Shown: piece after piece, positions 25,925-36,057 of the stretch | Numbering within the stretch: position 1 is the first letter of the stretch | Layout of the letters: each line of letters begins with the position of its first letter | From: an uncultured Lachnospiraceae bacterium | GTDB lineage: Bacteria; Bacillota; Clostridia; Lachnospirales; Lachnospiraceae | Assembly (NCBI GenBank): GCA_910589385.1 | Contig: CAJUTU010000005.1 | Location: forward strand, 90,881 to 154,880 | Reading direction: 5' to 3' | Length of the DNA: 64,000 bases | Position numbers and translations under genes: made by a program | Notes under the pieces: model-generated | What the model was told of the DNA's origin: nothing | The model's database searches: none | Seen by the model: only the letters and a program-made list of their open reading frames with translations

Positions 25925-28900
25925 TTACAGTCCAGGCTGCCTTTCTACCACCACCCCATCTTTATCACGATATATCCGATCTTCCTCATCACCCAGTTCA
26001 TCATACACATACTGGATCATAGCATAACTGCCGCTTATATTAATGGGATTTTCGTTCTCATCATAGTAAGACTCGGTGTCTAATTGTCCGTTTTCATTGT
26101 ATGTGCGCTTGAGTATTGCATACCCCTTGTCCGCTGCCACAACAGGATTTTTGTCAGCGTCAAGATAGCGTATTTCTGTCATATCTGCGCCGTCATAGGT
26201 TGTCTCGATGGAGGCATATCCCAGGCTGCTTCGGATGAAGAGCTCCTGATTTGAATTACGGTATTCTTTTAGGATTTCGAGATTGTAACGGTTATACTGT
26301 CTGATCACATGGGCGTAGCCGGTATCCTCACGATTTTTTGGTTTTCCGTCCAGACCGTAATAGTGTTCTTCGATGCGGTTTCCGGTTTCATCGTACTTGT
26401 ACTCGCAGCCGGCACAGTAATATTTCGTATTCATAATGGGACTGGTGCTGTCGGCGCCATAATAGTTTATGGTAGTAAGCTGTCCGTATTCGTCGTGTCC
26501 ATAGCGGACAACAGCATACCCTTCGTCACTGCGCAGTACAAGATTTCCATTTTCATCGATATATCGTGTTTCAATAGACTGGCCGTTTTTGTAAATGCTT
26601 TTTCTGGAAGCATATCCTCCTTCTTTGCAGGAGGTGGGCTGTTCTGCGGTGTTGAAATAATTTGCAGACGCCTTATTTCCAAAATCATCATATTCAGAAT
26701 GTATGTGGGCATAGCCCAGGTCTTCCCGGTTGATGAGCTTGCTGTCTGTCCCGTAGTACCAGGTGTCGGTTGTATTTCCTGCTTTATCATAGGCGTATTG
26801 GATGCTTGCGCAATGGTATTCTTTGTGGATAACTGGTTTTCCATTTGTATCATAATAAGCTTCTGAAATTTTACGCCCGTTTTCATCATACTGATATTTA
26901 AGGATGGAATAGCCATAATTGTTGTGAAGTACCGGCCTGTTGAGAGCATCAGTGTAGCTTTCCGATATTTTATTGCCCTGGAAATCATATTCGTAATAAA
27001 TATGGGCATAGCCGAGGTTTTCACGGACCATGATATTCCCCTCTTTATCAACAGAGCAGCAATCCAGTTGGTTCCCGTACTGATCGTATTGATACAGGAA
27101 GCCGGCGCTCCCGTATTTTGTGCTGGTAATGGGCTTTCCGTTGATGCCGTAGTAATATTGGGATTTCATATTTCCCTTGGAATCATACTCATATGTTACT
27201 TTGGCATAACCAGTGTCACTGTGTAAAATTTCTCCGCCGTTTATACCGAAATAGCATTGTTCTATGAGTTTTCCATTTTCGTATTTCATTGTCGTAGAAG
27301 CAAAACCGCCGTCTTTCGCTATTGCAGATTCTCCATTTGCATCAAAATATTCTTCGAGTATCTTATTACCATTTGCGTCGTATTCAGAATGTAACCGGGC
27401 GTATCCCAAATTTCTGCGGACCATTAATTTTCCGTCTGGATCCATATATTGGATTTCTGTCTGATTGCCACGGCTGTCGTAGCCGTATTGGAATCCCGCA
27501 CAATGGTATTCTGAGGAGAAGGCTGGCTGGTTGTTGGCATCGAAATAGGCTGTGGAAAGTTTGTTACATTGATTATCGTACTGGCTAGATACTCTTGCAT
27601 ATCCTAAATCTTCCCGTACCATCAGGCTGCCGTCAGTTCCGAAGTATTGAGTTTCAGTCCGATTCCCTTTATCGTCATATTGATACTGAATGCCTGCACA
27701 GTGGTTTTCTTTGTGGATGGTGGGTTCGCCTTTGGTGTTAAAATAGAAATAGGAAATGTCTTGTCCGTACTCGTCGTATCCATATTCTATCGCGGCATAT
27801 CCTTTATCGCTGCGTATGACTAAATGCTTTTCAGCATCGGAATCTCTTGATGAATAAATAGATTTCATAAGTTTTCCATCCTGATATTCGTTTTTACAAA
27901 AAGCGTAACCTTCCTTTTTACTTAAGACGGGTTTTCCATTTTCGTCATAATAGGCTTCAGTCAGTTTATTTCCGAAAGTATCATATGTTGAAATGACTTG
28001 TGCATAGCCTAAATCTTCCCGGCATATTAATTTCTGGTTTGTTCCGATATAGCGGTAGGATGTTTCATTTCCTTTTTCATCATATTCATATTCTAAGCCT
28101 GCACAGTGGTATTTCGTATTTTTGACAGGCTCCCCGCCGGTATCAAAATAGGATATAGATATTCGTTGCCCATAAGGGTCATATCCATATTGAGCAAAGG
28201 AATATCCTTCATCTCTGCGCATCACTGCATGGCCGTCAATAGAATCGAAGTAGTGCAGCGCCATTAAATTTCCATTGTCATAGGTCCGTTCAAAATATGC
28301 GTAACCTCCATCTTTGTCTACAGCGGGCTGCTTGTGCGTATCAAAGTAGGCTACGGTTATTTCATTTCCAAAAGAATCGTATGTAGAGGAAATATGTGCA
28401 TAGCCTTTATCATCACGTATCATAGGTTCATCATCCAGCCCGAGATACCAGGTATCCGTCTTTTTTCCTGTCTTGTTATACGCATATTTCTTGCCTGCGC
28501 AATGATATTCTGTACTGATGACCGGGTTTTCTTCCGCATCATAATAGCGCTCGCAGATACGCTGGCCGTGTGCGTCATACTCGTATTTTACAAGGGCAAA
28601 ACCTCTGTCCTTGCGTAAGATCAGCTGCTTTTGTGAATCGAAATAGCGGATTTCCATACAGAGCTCATTTTCATAGACTTCTTCGTAGGAAGCATAGCCG
28701 CGGTCCTTCCGTATAGTGGGATTTCCATCGATATCAAAATAGGATTCGCCTGTCATATTCCCGAAAGCATCATAAGACTGTTGTGTCCTTGCAAATCCCA
28801 AATCTCTTCTGGTCATGTATTCTCCATCTAAACCAATATACTGGATACAGATTTTATTTCCTTTTTCATCATACTCATATTCAAAACCTGCGCAGTGATA

Positions 28901-31900
28901 TTCCTTACAGATGATGGGCTTTCCATCTGTACCATAATAAAGCTTGGATTTACATAGGCCATAATCGTCATACTGATATTTCTCAATTGCATGGCCGTTG
29001 TCGAGGCGGAGCACTAATTGGCGGTCAGCATCCATGTATAGGGATTCAATCCGGTTCCCGTATTCATATTTGTTTTCACAGTAAGCATAGCCTCGTTCAT
29101 TCCGGACAGCAGGATTTCCGTCAATATCAGAATAGGCTGTTGTGACTTCATTTCCATAATCATCATATGTGGAAGTAACTTTGGCATAGCCTAGATCTCT
29201 CCGGATCATCTTTTCTCCGTCAATTCCTATATATTGTATGGTTGTCCGGTTCCCTTTTTCGTCGTAGCCGTATTTAAAGCCTGCACAGTGGTATTCCCTG
29301 CTGACCACAGGTTTATGGCCTGTGTCATAGTAAGATACAGAGACACATTGGCCATATTTGTCATAGAAGTCTTTTTCTATAGCGTACCCTTTCTCGCTGT
29401 GCATGACCAGACTGCCGTTTTTAGAATCATAGTATTGGCGTTCTGTAACTTTTCCGTTTTCATATGTTTTTTTGAGATATGCATATCCTCCCTCTTTGCA
29501 CGGCGCGGGGCGGTTATGAGTATCCAGGTAAGCGACGGTTATTTCATTCCCCAGATTGTCATAGGTGGAAGAAACACGTGCATAACCACGATCGGTCCGT
29601 ATCATTGGTTTATGGTCGAGGTCCAGATACCAGGTATCTGTCTGTCTGCCAAGGCGGTCGTATCCATATTTGAAACCGGCACAGTGGTATTCTGTGCTGA
29701 TGATTGGATTTCCGCTGGTATCATAATAATACTCGGCAGTCTCTTTTCCATACGCATCGTATTCGTATTTTATGGCTGCAATACCCAGGTCGCCGCGCAG
29801 TACCGGCTGGCCGTATGCGTCAAGATAGCTGCATTCCACACACAGCCCGTTTTCATAGCGTTTTTGGATAGAAGCATGGCCGCGGCCTTTCCATACCGTG
29901 GGGGAACCGTCAATATCAAAGTAAGATTCCTTAACGAGATTCCCATATGTATCATATTCTTTCTTTGCCTCCGCAAATCCGTAATCTCTCCGGGTCATTG
30001 GATTGCCGTCTGACCCGATATAGAGAACATTTTCCATATGCCCGGCTTCATCATATCCATATCGGAATCCGGCGCAATGATCCTCCCTGCTGATGACAAG
30101 ATTTCCCTGGGTGTCATAATAGTCTATGGAAGTGCGCTGTCCATTTTTATAGCCATATTTCACAACTGCATAGCCTGTATCATTCCGGCAGACTAAATCG
30201 CCGTTTTTGTCCTTGTATCTGCATTCTATGAGATTTCCATTTTTATAGATATTTTCGTAAGAAGCATAGCCCTCTTTTAAAAGAGTGGGATTCTCGTCGG
30301 CGTCTAAGTATTCGTGGATTTCATTTCCAGAGCCTTCATAGGTTGAATATTTTCTCGCAGCGCCTAAGTCTCTCCGGGTCATTAACCGGCCGTCAAGTCC
30401 TATATAGCTGAAATGGCTGCATTTTCCTTTGGCATCGTAATCATACTGAAAGCCCGCGCAATGATAACGGGTATTGATGACCGGGTTCCCTTTGGTGTCT
30501 TTATAATACCTGGAAATACATTGTCCGGAGTCGTTGTATTCAAATTCTGTCAATGCATATCCTTCGTCTTTCCGTAGAATCAGTTTTCTGTGTGTGTCAT
30601 AATAGCTTTGCGAGGTAAGGTTTCCGGTGTCAGGATCATAAGAAAATTTCTGGACTGCGCAGCCTAAATCGCTGCGCAGACAGAGTTCTTCTTCTGCATT
30701 ACGATAAAGTTCCTCCAATTTCTTGCCGTCATTGTCATATTTGTATTCTATGGAGGCAATTCCAGTGATCCTGTCCAATACAGGTTTCCATGCCTGATTT
30801 TGATAGGACTTTTTTTGGAGCAGGCCGTCCGAGTAGTCCCAGCAGACTACAGCGTATCCGGTGTCGGCGCGATTTACGGACTGTCCGTTGGTATCTTTGT
30901 ATAGTTCCTGGATCAGGCTGCCATCTTCCGCATACTCATAAATAATCCTGGCGACTTTATAATCTGTCCGTATCGTAGGAAATCCGTCCTGGCCGTAATA
31001 GGACTCCTGGGTCAGATTTCCGTTTTCATCATAAAATTGTTCTTTTTGTGTATAGCCAAGTTCAGGAAGTGGGATGGGTTTATGCTTCGGGCTATAGTAA
31101 GTTTCTAAAATTGTTTCGCCGGTGCCTTCCCAGAGCCTTTCGTAGCAGATGTAAGCATATCCCAGTTCTGTATTGAGCATTAATTTTTTCCGGTTATCCA
31201 GATATTCGACTTTTTGGACATAGTCATTGGAATCATAGGTTTTTCTTAAAGCAGTGTATCCGCCTTTCAGTGGGCAGGGCCTGGAATTTGTACCGAAATA
31301 AGCTTCCCCGATCAGGTATTTTTGTCTGTCATACTGATATTTTACTTCTGCGTATCCTTCTTCGTTTGCCACAAGGTGATTATCTCCGTCGTAAAATCCT
31401 TTGGACAGGATTTTGTTCTTCAAATTAATCTTATACTGTATGGACGAATAATTTCGTATCAGATTCGATTCATTTTCGATGTCCGCACGGATATGGTCTG
31501 AACTGTCCCCATCCGAAGCCAGATTTTCTGGCTGTGTATCCATACCGCTGCGGAGGATCTGGCTGTCTTTTTGCGTGCCGGAATCGCTGTAGACGGTCTG
31601 GCTGTCTTTTTGCGTGCCGGAATCGCTGTAGACGGCCTGGCTGTCCTTCTGTGTGCTGGAATCGCTGTAGACGGCCTGGCTGTCTTTCTGTGTGCCGGAA
31701 TCACTGTCAAGGGTCTGGCTTCCATCCTGCATGTCCATATCGTTTTGAGACGAAAGGGCGCTTTGCTGTGATACAAGCTGGCTGGTGGAAGGATCAGCTC
31801 TTTCGCTGCCCTCCGCTGCGGCGGATTCCTCTTCAATATTGGAAGCGCCGGTATTGTCAAAGCTGACGCGTATTTTATGATTTAGAGCCATCCATTGCTT

Positions 31901-33376
31901 TGAAAATTGTATTTGATAACTATGGAAATGATTTTCGCGGACAGGAGCGCCGTCAATTCCGAGATAATCTTCTTGTGCCAGCATGCCATTCTTGTAAGTA
32001 TATTTGTAGAGCTGCACGTGATTGTCATCGGATTCCCAATTTTCGTTTTGATTTAACTGGCGGCGTTCTGTCAGGTTTCCCTTATTGTCATAAGCAAATT
32101 TCTCCAGAAAAACGCCGTAAAAGCCATCTGCTTTTTCGCTCATTTTTTCATCGCTGTAGTAGCGGATGTTGAGCAGATTACCGTTTTTTTCATCATAGCG
32201 GAATTTGACCGCCATGATGCCCAGGCTATTACATACCGGGTTCCCATCGGTATCAAGATAACATAGTGAGGATATCCGGCCGTCTTGGTAGGTATAGCGT
32301 TCTGCGTTTACCCCATATAGATTTTTTATAGAAGGGCTTAGGCTGCGTGTCTCGGGATATCCGTCCGAATTATAGGTAATCTCTATCTGCTGGTTTTTCA
32401 TGCTGCTGCCTGCGGTTTTGCCGTCAGGTATCCGAAGCAGGGTAGAGTTCAAAAGCTGCGGCTGGTCGTCAGGGGAATAGTTTGTGATCTCCAGTTTATC
32501 ATGGTTATTGCGCTCTAATTGCATGAGCAGTTTATTATCGCTGCCATAATAGGAAATTTTTATTGGTTCCTGATAATCCACCTGGGCAGCGATTGAATAA
32601 GAATCTTTTCCATAGGAACGATATTTGTCCTCATTTTTTTTATATTTGTAGACAATGCGGGCAGAGGGCTGAAAAAGCGTCATATTATAAGCTGTGGAAT
32701 ATTGCTTCATAAGTTCTGTCTGCCCATAAGGTTCTATATAAGTTAAATCGGTCCTGCGGAGGAAGAAGGGATATTTTTTGATCTCCCAGCAGCAGCTTAG
32801 GCCTCTCCGGTCGCGATAGGACAGAGGATCGCCGACTCCTGCCGGATTTCCGTAAACCTCTGTTACCGACGCGTAATATTCTGTTTTGCCGCAGCAGAAA
32901 CAAATGAACAAAAATACGAACACCGCGGTTCCTGCTATTTTGAGAACAGGGTTTCTTTTGGAAGGATCATGGATAAAAGTATGTACGTTCTCTGGAAACG
33001 CCGTACACCATTTCATAAAACGGGCCAGGTTTTCATAACCGACGCAGCACAATATTTTATAGAGCAGGAAGAAAAACATCAGCACCATTGCTGTAGAGGC
33101 AATATAAAATAAATGACCTTGTCCTTCATAACTGGCAATAATAGGGCCAATGGCGCAGTATACGGCCAGGGTCATGATATTTGCGATCAGGTCTGCAATA
33201 TCCATGAGACCGTCTGCCCGGCCGGGCGGGAGTCTTTTTTTGAGAAAAGCCATCATCTTTTCGACAGCCGGGGGAAACGGCGGCTCTGTTTTGGAAGGAT
33301 TATCTCGGGGCGCTTCTTTTGAGGGGGCTGTAGTTTCTTTTAACTTTTGTCTTATCTTTTGTAGTTTGTTGTCCAT
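25925..33376 (-). CDS. Giant membrane-anchored YD/RHS-like repeat protein
   Basis: This intact frame of 2,483 residues starts at the ATG at 33376-33374, seven bases behind GGAGG. The N-terminus has a charged Pro-rich stretch and three membrane segments (about 62-82, 88-112, 144-163). A Ser/Asp-rich linker with a 13-residue tandem repeat (about 554-606) follows. Most of the rest is short repeats of about 22 residues of the type YDxxGNxxxxxYxDxxGxPV followed by xRxDxGYA. They form a higher-order unit of about 131 residues with the recurring marker YHCAGF(x)Y(x)YD, about a dozen times. The repeats recall YD/RHS proteins, which form shells. However, I see no RHS core motif, autoprotease or toxin tip; the protein simply ends QPGL. 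It is probably a very long surface or envelope filament of unknown role. Confidence 0.8.
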   Translation of the reverse strand: MDNKLQKIRQKLKETTAPSKEAPRDNPSKTEPPFPPAVEKMMAFLKKRLPPGRADGLMDIADLIANIMTLAVYCAIGPIIASYEGQGHLFYIASTAMVLMFFFLLYKILCCVGYENLARFMKWCTAFPENVHTFIHDPSKRNPVLKIAGTAVFVFLFICFCCGKTEYYASVTEVYGNPAGVGDPLSYRDRRGLSCCWEIKKYPFFLRRTDLTYIEPYGQTELMKQYSTAYNMTLFQPSARIVYKYKKNEDKYRSYGKDSYSIAAQVDYQEPIKISYYGSDNKLLMQLERNNHDKLEITNYSPDDQPQLLNSTLLRIPDGKTAGSSMKNQQIEITYNSDGYPETRSLSPSIKNLYGVNAERYTYQDGRISSLCYLDTDGNPVCNSLGIMAVKFRYDEKNGNLLNIRYYSDEKMSEKADGFYGVFLEKFAYDNKGNLTERRQLNQNENWESDDNHVQLYKYTYKNGMLAQEDYLGIDGAPVRENHFHSYQIQFSKQWMALNHKIRVSFDNTGASNIEEESAAAEGSERADPSTSQLVSQQSALSSQNDMDMQDGSQTLDSDSGTQKDSQAVYSDSSTQKDSQAVYSDSGTQKDSQTVYSDSGTQKDSQILRSGMDTQPENLASDGDSSDHIRADIENESNLIRNYSSIQYKINLKNKILSKGFYDGDNHLVANEEGYAEVKYQYDRQKYLIGEAYFGTNSRPCPLKGGYTALRKTYDSNDYVQKVEYLDNRKKLMLNTELGYAYICYERLWEGTGETILETYYSPKHKPIPLPELGYTQKEQFYDENGNLTQESYYGQDGFPTIRTDYKVARIIYEYAEDGSLIQELYKDTNGQSVNRADTGYAVVCWDYSDGLLQKKSYQNQAWKPVLDRITGIASIEYKYDNDGKKLEELYRNAEEELCLRSDLGCAVQKFSYDPDTGNLTSQSYYDTHRKLILRKDEGYALTEFEYNDSGQCISRYYKDTKGNPVINTRYHCAGFQYDYDAKGKCSHFSYIGLDGRLMTRRDLGAARKYSTYEGSGNEIHEYLDADENPTLLKEGYASYENIYKNGNLIECRYKDKNGDLVCRNDTGYAVVKYGYKNGQRTSIDYYDTQGNLVISREDHCAGFRYGYDEAGHMENVLYIGSDGNPMTRRDYGFAEAKKEYDTYGNLVKESYFDIDGSPTVWKGRGHASIQKRYENGLCVECSYLDAYGQPVLRGDLGIAAIKYEYDAYGKETAEYYYDTSGNPIISTEYHCAGFKYGYDRLGRQTDTWYLDLDHKPMIRTDRGYARVSSTYDNLGNEITVAYLDTHNRPAPCKEGGYAYLKKTYENGKVTERQYYDSKNGSLVMHSEKGYAIEKDFYDKYGQCVSVSYYDTGHKPVVSREYHCAGFKYGYDEKGNRTTIQYIGIDGEKMIRRDLGYAKVTSTYDDYGNEVTTAYSDIDGNPAVRNERGYAYCENKYEYGNRIESLYMDADRQLVLRLDNGHAIEKYQYDDYGLCKSKLYYGTDGKPIICKEYHCAGFEYEYDEKGNKICIQYIGLDGEYMTRRDLGFARTQQSYDAFGNMTGESYFDIDGNPTIRKDRGYASYEEVYENELCMEIRYFDSQKQLILRKDRGFALVKYEYDAHGQRICERYYDAEENPVISTEYHCAGKKYAYNKTGKKTDTWYLGLDDEPMIRDDKGYAHISSTYDSFGNEITVAYFDTHKQPAVDKDGGYAYFERTYDNGNLMALHYFDSIDGHAVMRRDEGYSFAQYGYDPYGQRISISYFDTGGEPVKNTKYHCAGLEYEYDEKGNETSYRYIGTNQKLICREDLGYAQVISTYDTFGNKLTEAYYDENGKPVLSKKEGYAFCKNEYQDGKLMKSIYSSRDSDAEKHLVIRSDKGYAAIEYGYDEYGQDISYFYFNTKGEPTIHKENHCAGIQYQYDDKGNRTETQYFGTDGSLMVREDLGYARVSSQYDNQCNKLSTAYFDANNQPAFSSEYHCAGFQYGYDSRGNQTEIQYMDPDGKLMVRRNLGYARLHSEYDANGNKILEEYFDANGESAIAKDGGFASTTMKYENGKLIEQCYFGINGGEILHSDTGYAKVTYEYDSKGNMKSQYYYGINGKPITSTKYGSAGFLYQYDQYGNQLDCCSVDKEGNIMVRENLGYAHIYYEYDFQGNKISESYTDALNRPVLHNNYGYSILKYQYDENGRKISEAYYDTNGKPVIHKEYHCASIQYAYDKAGNTTDTWYYGTDSKLINREDLGYAHIHSEYDDFGNKASANYFNTAEQPTSCKEGGYASRKSIYKNGQSIETRYIDENGNLVLRSDEGYAVVRYGHDEYGQLTTINYYGADSTSPIMNTKYYCAGCEYKYDETGNRIEEHYYGLDGKPKNREDTGYAHVIRQYNRYNLEILKEYRNSNQELFIRSSLGYASIETTYDGADMTEIRYLDADKNPVVAADKGYAILKRTYNENGQLDTESYYDENENPINISGSYAMIQYVYDELGDEEDRIYRDKDGVVVERQPGL
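26800..30480 (-). repeat. Higher-order ~390-397 bp tandem repeats in the giant gene
   Basis: The YHCAG codons recur near 28100, 28493, 28888, 29282, 29672, 30069 and 30460, a spacing of 390-397 bases. Towards the 3' end of the gene the spacing becomes irregular, with one half-length step between about 27497 and 27690. The coordinates mark the range in which I followed the marker; repeats extend beyond both ends. Confidence 0.75.
31559..31714 (-). repeat. Four 39-bp minisatellite units in the giant gene
   Basis: Four units start at 31559, 31598, 31637 and 31676. The first two are nearly identical and the others differ at a few positions. They encode TQKDSQAVYSDSG-like units (13 residues) in the linker between the membrane anchor and the main repeats. 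A multiple of three preserves frame if the copy number changes. Confidence 0.85.
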
Positions 33377-33388
33377 ACATTGTCCTCC

Positions 33389-33610
33389 GTTTGGCTTGTT
33401 GTCTGTAGTTCCTTTACATTATGATCAGAGATTTAGGATATTTTTTGACGGGCTGGCCATGTTCATAGAAAGAATAGGATTTAGAAAAAAAGGTAATCAA
33501 ATAATCCAGTCTGGTAAGAGGCTGGAAGAATCTGATTACCTGTACTTTTGAAAGTCATCGCCACAATAAAATAATAACATATTTTTGGATGTTAAGGAAT
33601 GCCCATTTGA
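33389..33610. other. Divergent intergenic region between the giant gene and its decayed relative
   Basis: About 220 bases contain no gene. GGTAATCA at 33491 and TGATTACC near 33533 form an inverted repeat with a 35-base spacer that itself contains CCAGTCTGG/CCAGCCTC-like pairing. The promoter of the giant gene should lie here on the minus strand, but I could not pick a convincing one. Confidence 0.4.
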
Positions 33611-35685
33611 AAAATAAGATCTGCCAACCTGGAAATATTTGAAAAATTGCTTGATTCTCTTCTGGGAATTGATGAAGATCCGGAAACTGATGAAGAACCG
33701 AAAATAGATGAGAAGCTCTCGCTTCGCACGGATATGGGATGCGCCATACAAAAATATGAGTATGACGAAAACGGACGTGTCCGCGCGAAACATTTTCTGG
33801 GAGTGGATGCGGAGCCGGTCCTTAGAAGGGATGCAGGTTATTCCACAATTGAGTTCACATATGATAACCTGGGATTTTGTACTTCGGAACGTTATCTGGA
33901 TACAGAAGGAAATCCAATCCTGCGCAGCGACACGGGTTATGCGTCTGTAGAATATGAGTATAATGACAGAAGGCTGCGAAAGTCTGAGTACTATTTTGAT
34001 GTGGAACACAATCCTGTCATCAGTACAAAATATCACTGTGCCGGATTTGAGTATGACTATGATGATATGGGAAACCGGGATGATATCCAATATATGGATC
34101 TAAACGGAGAACTGATGGTACGCTCTGACCTGGGGTATGCGCATCAGGTTTCTGCATACGATCATTTAGGAAATAAGACGATGGAGGAATACTTTGATAC
34201 AGACGGCCGGCCTGCCGTATGGAAGGAGGGCGGATTTGGATATGTTGAGCAGATTTTCGATAAGAATATGCTGATAGAGTCCAGGTATTATGAGAAGAAG
34301 GCTGATTTGGACAAGGACAAGGAAAGCAGTCCTGTCATGAAAAATGACAGAGGGTATGCTGCTGTGCTATATACCTATGCCCCGTATGGGCAGTGCCTGT
34401 CGGAGTTTTATTATGATACAGAGGGGCAGCCTGTCATCAGCACAAAATATCATTGTGCGGGTATGCGGTACCGCTATGATAAGAGAGGGAACCGCAGACA
34501 CTACCGCTATCTTGGCCCGGACGGCAGGCTGATGGTCCGGAGGGATTCAGGCTGCGCCGGTGTTCGGTATCAATATGATAAGAACGGGAACCAGGCGTGG
34601 ATTTGGTATATCGGAGTGGACGGAAAGCTGATGACCCAGGCGGAATTGGGCTATGCAAAAGTCAGGAAAGAGTATGATCCAATCGGTAACCTGACCAGGG
34701 AATTTTATTTTGACGTCCATATTAAACCTGCGGTACATAAGGAGCGCGGCTATGCTTCGTTCCAGGATACCTATGAGAACGGGCTCCGTAAGGAATGCCG
34801 GTATTCTGACGAGGATGGAAAACTGATCTTACGGGATGACCGGGGGGTATGCCATTATAAAATATGAATATGATCCATATGGCAGGCTTCAATCAGAAAC
34901 TTATCTGGATACGGAAGAAAACCTGGTGATCAGTAGTGAATATCATTGTGCAGGCATGAATTTTGCATACAATGATGGATATGGCAACCGAACCGGCAGA
35001 GAATATTTTGGCACAGACGGCCGGATCATGGTACGGGACGACCTGGGTTATGCCGGTGTCTTGTTGGAATACAATCCTTTTGGAGAGGTCGTTTCTGAGG
35101 AGTATTATGGGGCTGATAAAAAAACTGCCAAATGGAAAGGGAGGGGATATGGATATTATGAGCAGGTATATGACAGAGGAAAAGAGACAGAACGCCGGTA
35201 TTTTGATGTGAAAGGCGGCAATCAGCCTGGATTCCGGCTGTGCCAGATTTGAATATGAATATGACCAAAGGGGGAACCGGACAGAGGTACGTTCCATTGG
35301 AACAGACGGACAATTGATGTGCCGTGAGGATATGGGGTATGCCCGGTCCTGTTCCAGATATAATTCTAATGGGAATGAGATTGGTACTGCGTATTATGAT
35401 ACGGATGGAAACCGAGCTGCCGTGAAAGGCGCTGGGTATGCTTTTACGGGACGGACTTACATCAAGGGCAGGCTGATAGAGCAGCGGTATTATGGGATTG
35501 ACGGGAAGAGGAACCTGCACAGCGAAGAGAGTTATGCTTCTGTGAAATATCAGTATGATGCGAATAATGGGAAGAGGATTTCTGAATCATACTATGGTAC
35601 GGATAAAGAACCTATTATCAGTGAGAAATATGGCTGTACAGGCTTTTTGTACCAATATGACCCGTATGGGGAGGTGTCGTACTAG
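33611..35685 (+). pseudogene. Decayed YD-repeat gene related to the adjacent giant gene
   Basis: Three consecutive frames (ending at 34867, 35252 and 35685) together encode the same repeats as the giant protein, including STKYHCAGFEYDYDDMGN and RSDLGYAH. The first break is at G6 (34842-34847), where removing one G joins DDRG to YAIIKYEYD. The second is near 35213, where ISLDSGCARFEYEYD continues in another frame and a few codons seem lost. The 5' end lacks the membrane anchor and has no normal start: the first frame opens after a TGA at 33608 and only a TTG at 33647 is available. It lies head to head with the giant gene, so it is an inverted duplicate remnant or a sequence reservoir for recombination. 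Confidence 0.8.
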
Positions 35686-35706
35686 CCGCTATAGAAAAGA
35701 AAAGGG

Positions 35707-35745
35707 GGCTGCTGCACTGATCTTTCAATCGTCAGTGCAGCAGCC
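35707..35745 (-). terminator. Terminator hairpin downstream of tRNA-Pro
   Basis: A perfect 14-bp stem (GGCTGCTGCACTGA at 35707-35720 and its complement at 35732-35745) has an 11-base loop. On the minus strand it is followed by CCCTTTTCTTTTC, so it fits termination of the tRNA transcript. It also sits after the decayed + strand gene and may act both ways. Confidence 0.8.
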
Positions 35746-35765
35746 TTTGTATACTTTATATCCAG

Positions 35766-35840
35766 TCGGGGTGACAGGATTCGAACCTGCGACCTCACGG
35801 CCCCCAGCCGTGCGCTCTAACCAAACTGAGCCACACCCCG
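35766..35840 (-). tRNA. tRNA-Pro (anticodon GGG)
   Basis: On the minus strand a full cloverleaf can be drawn. The acceptor CGGGGTG pairs with CACCCCG. The D arm is GCTC-AGTTTGGTTA-GAGC, the anticodon arm CACGG-CTGGGGG-CCGTG has GGG at the anticodon, and the T arm has TTCGAAT. The discriminator A is included and CCA is not encoded. The gene is intact, with no duplicated 3' fragment seen nearby, so I have no evidence that an element integrated here. Confidence 0.95.
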
Positions 35841-35953
35841 CCAACGAATTCTATTATATGAAATTTAGAAGGGATTGTAAAGAGAAATATGATGATTTTG
35901 CAAATTTTTTTCCTTCCAGATAGGTTAAAGTGACCAGCCTTTGTAAGTTTTAC

Positions 35954-35982
35954 TTGCCGATTTCTGATTTGTGTCATATACT
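35954..35982 (+). promoter_or_regulatory. Probable promoter of the adenine deaminase gene
   Basis: TTGCCG at 35954-35959 and TATACT at 35977-35982 are 17 bases apart. The predicted start of transcription lies just before the palindrome at 36007. Confidence 0.6.
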
Positions 35983-36006
35983 ATACTCTAATTAACCGAC
36001 AGACAG

Positions 36007-36035
36007 GCGATACATTCATAATATGAATATATCGC
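36007..36035 (+). promoter_or_regulatory. Palindromic operator-like element upstream of adenine deaminase
   Basis: GCGATACATTCATA at 36007-36020 is mirrored by TATGAATATATCGC at 36022-36035, with one mismatched pair around a central A. The element lies between the promoter and the ribosome site, where a bound repressor would block transcription. I looked for a purine riboswitch here and did not recognise one. Confidence 0.55.
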
Positions 36036-36057
36036 AGAAAATCAGAAGGAGGCTGCT

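Noticed and set aside
29234..30013. Long + strand open frame opposite the giant gene (259 codons)
   Set aside because: It is the mirror of the periodic codons of the repeat gene. It shows no ribosome site or family motif, and similar mirror frames occur opposite other repeats.
31534..31866. + strand frames with a repeating AGIAVDGLAV pattern
   Set aside because: The periodicity is only the antisense reading of the 39-bp minisatellite.
25925..33376. Reading the regularly spaced repeats as a CRISPR array or RHS toxin
   Set aside because: The repeats are coding, 66 or 390 bp in period, without unique spacers. No cas genes are near, and there is no RHS core or variable toxin tip.
35766..35840. 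tRNA-Pro as attachment site of an element
   Set aside because: The tRNA is intact, no integrase is adjacent and I found no duplicated 3' end in the window.
35983..36057. Purine riboswitch before adenine deaminase
   Set aside because: The conserved aptamer junction sequences are absent and the leader after the promoter is too short; only a palindrome is seen.
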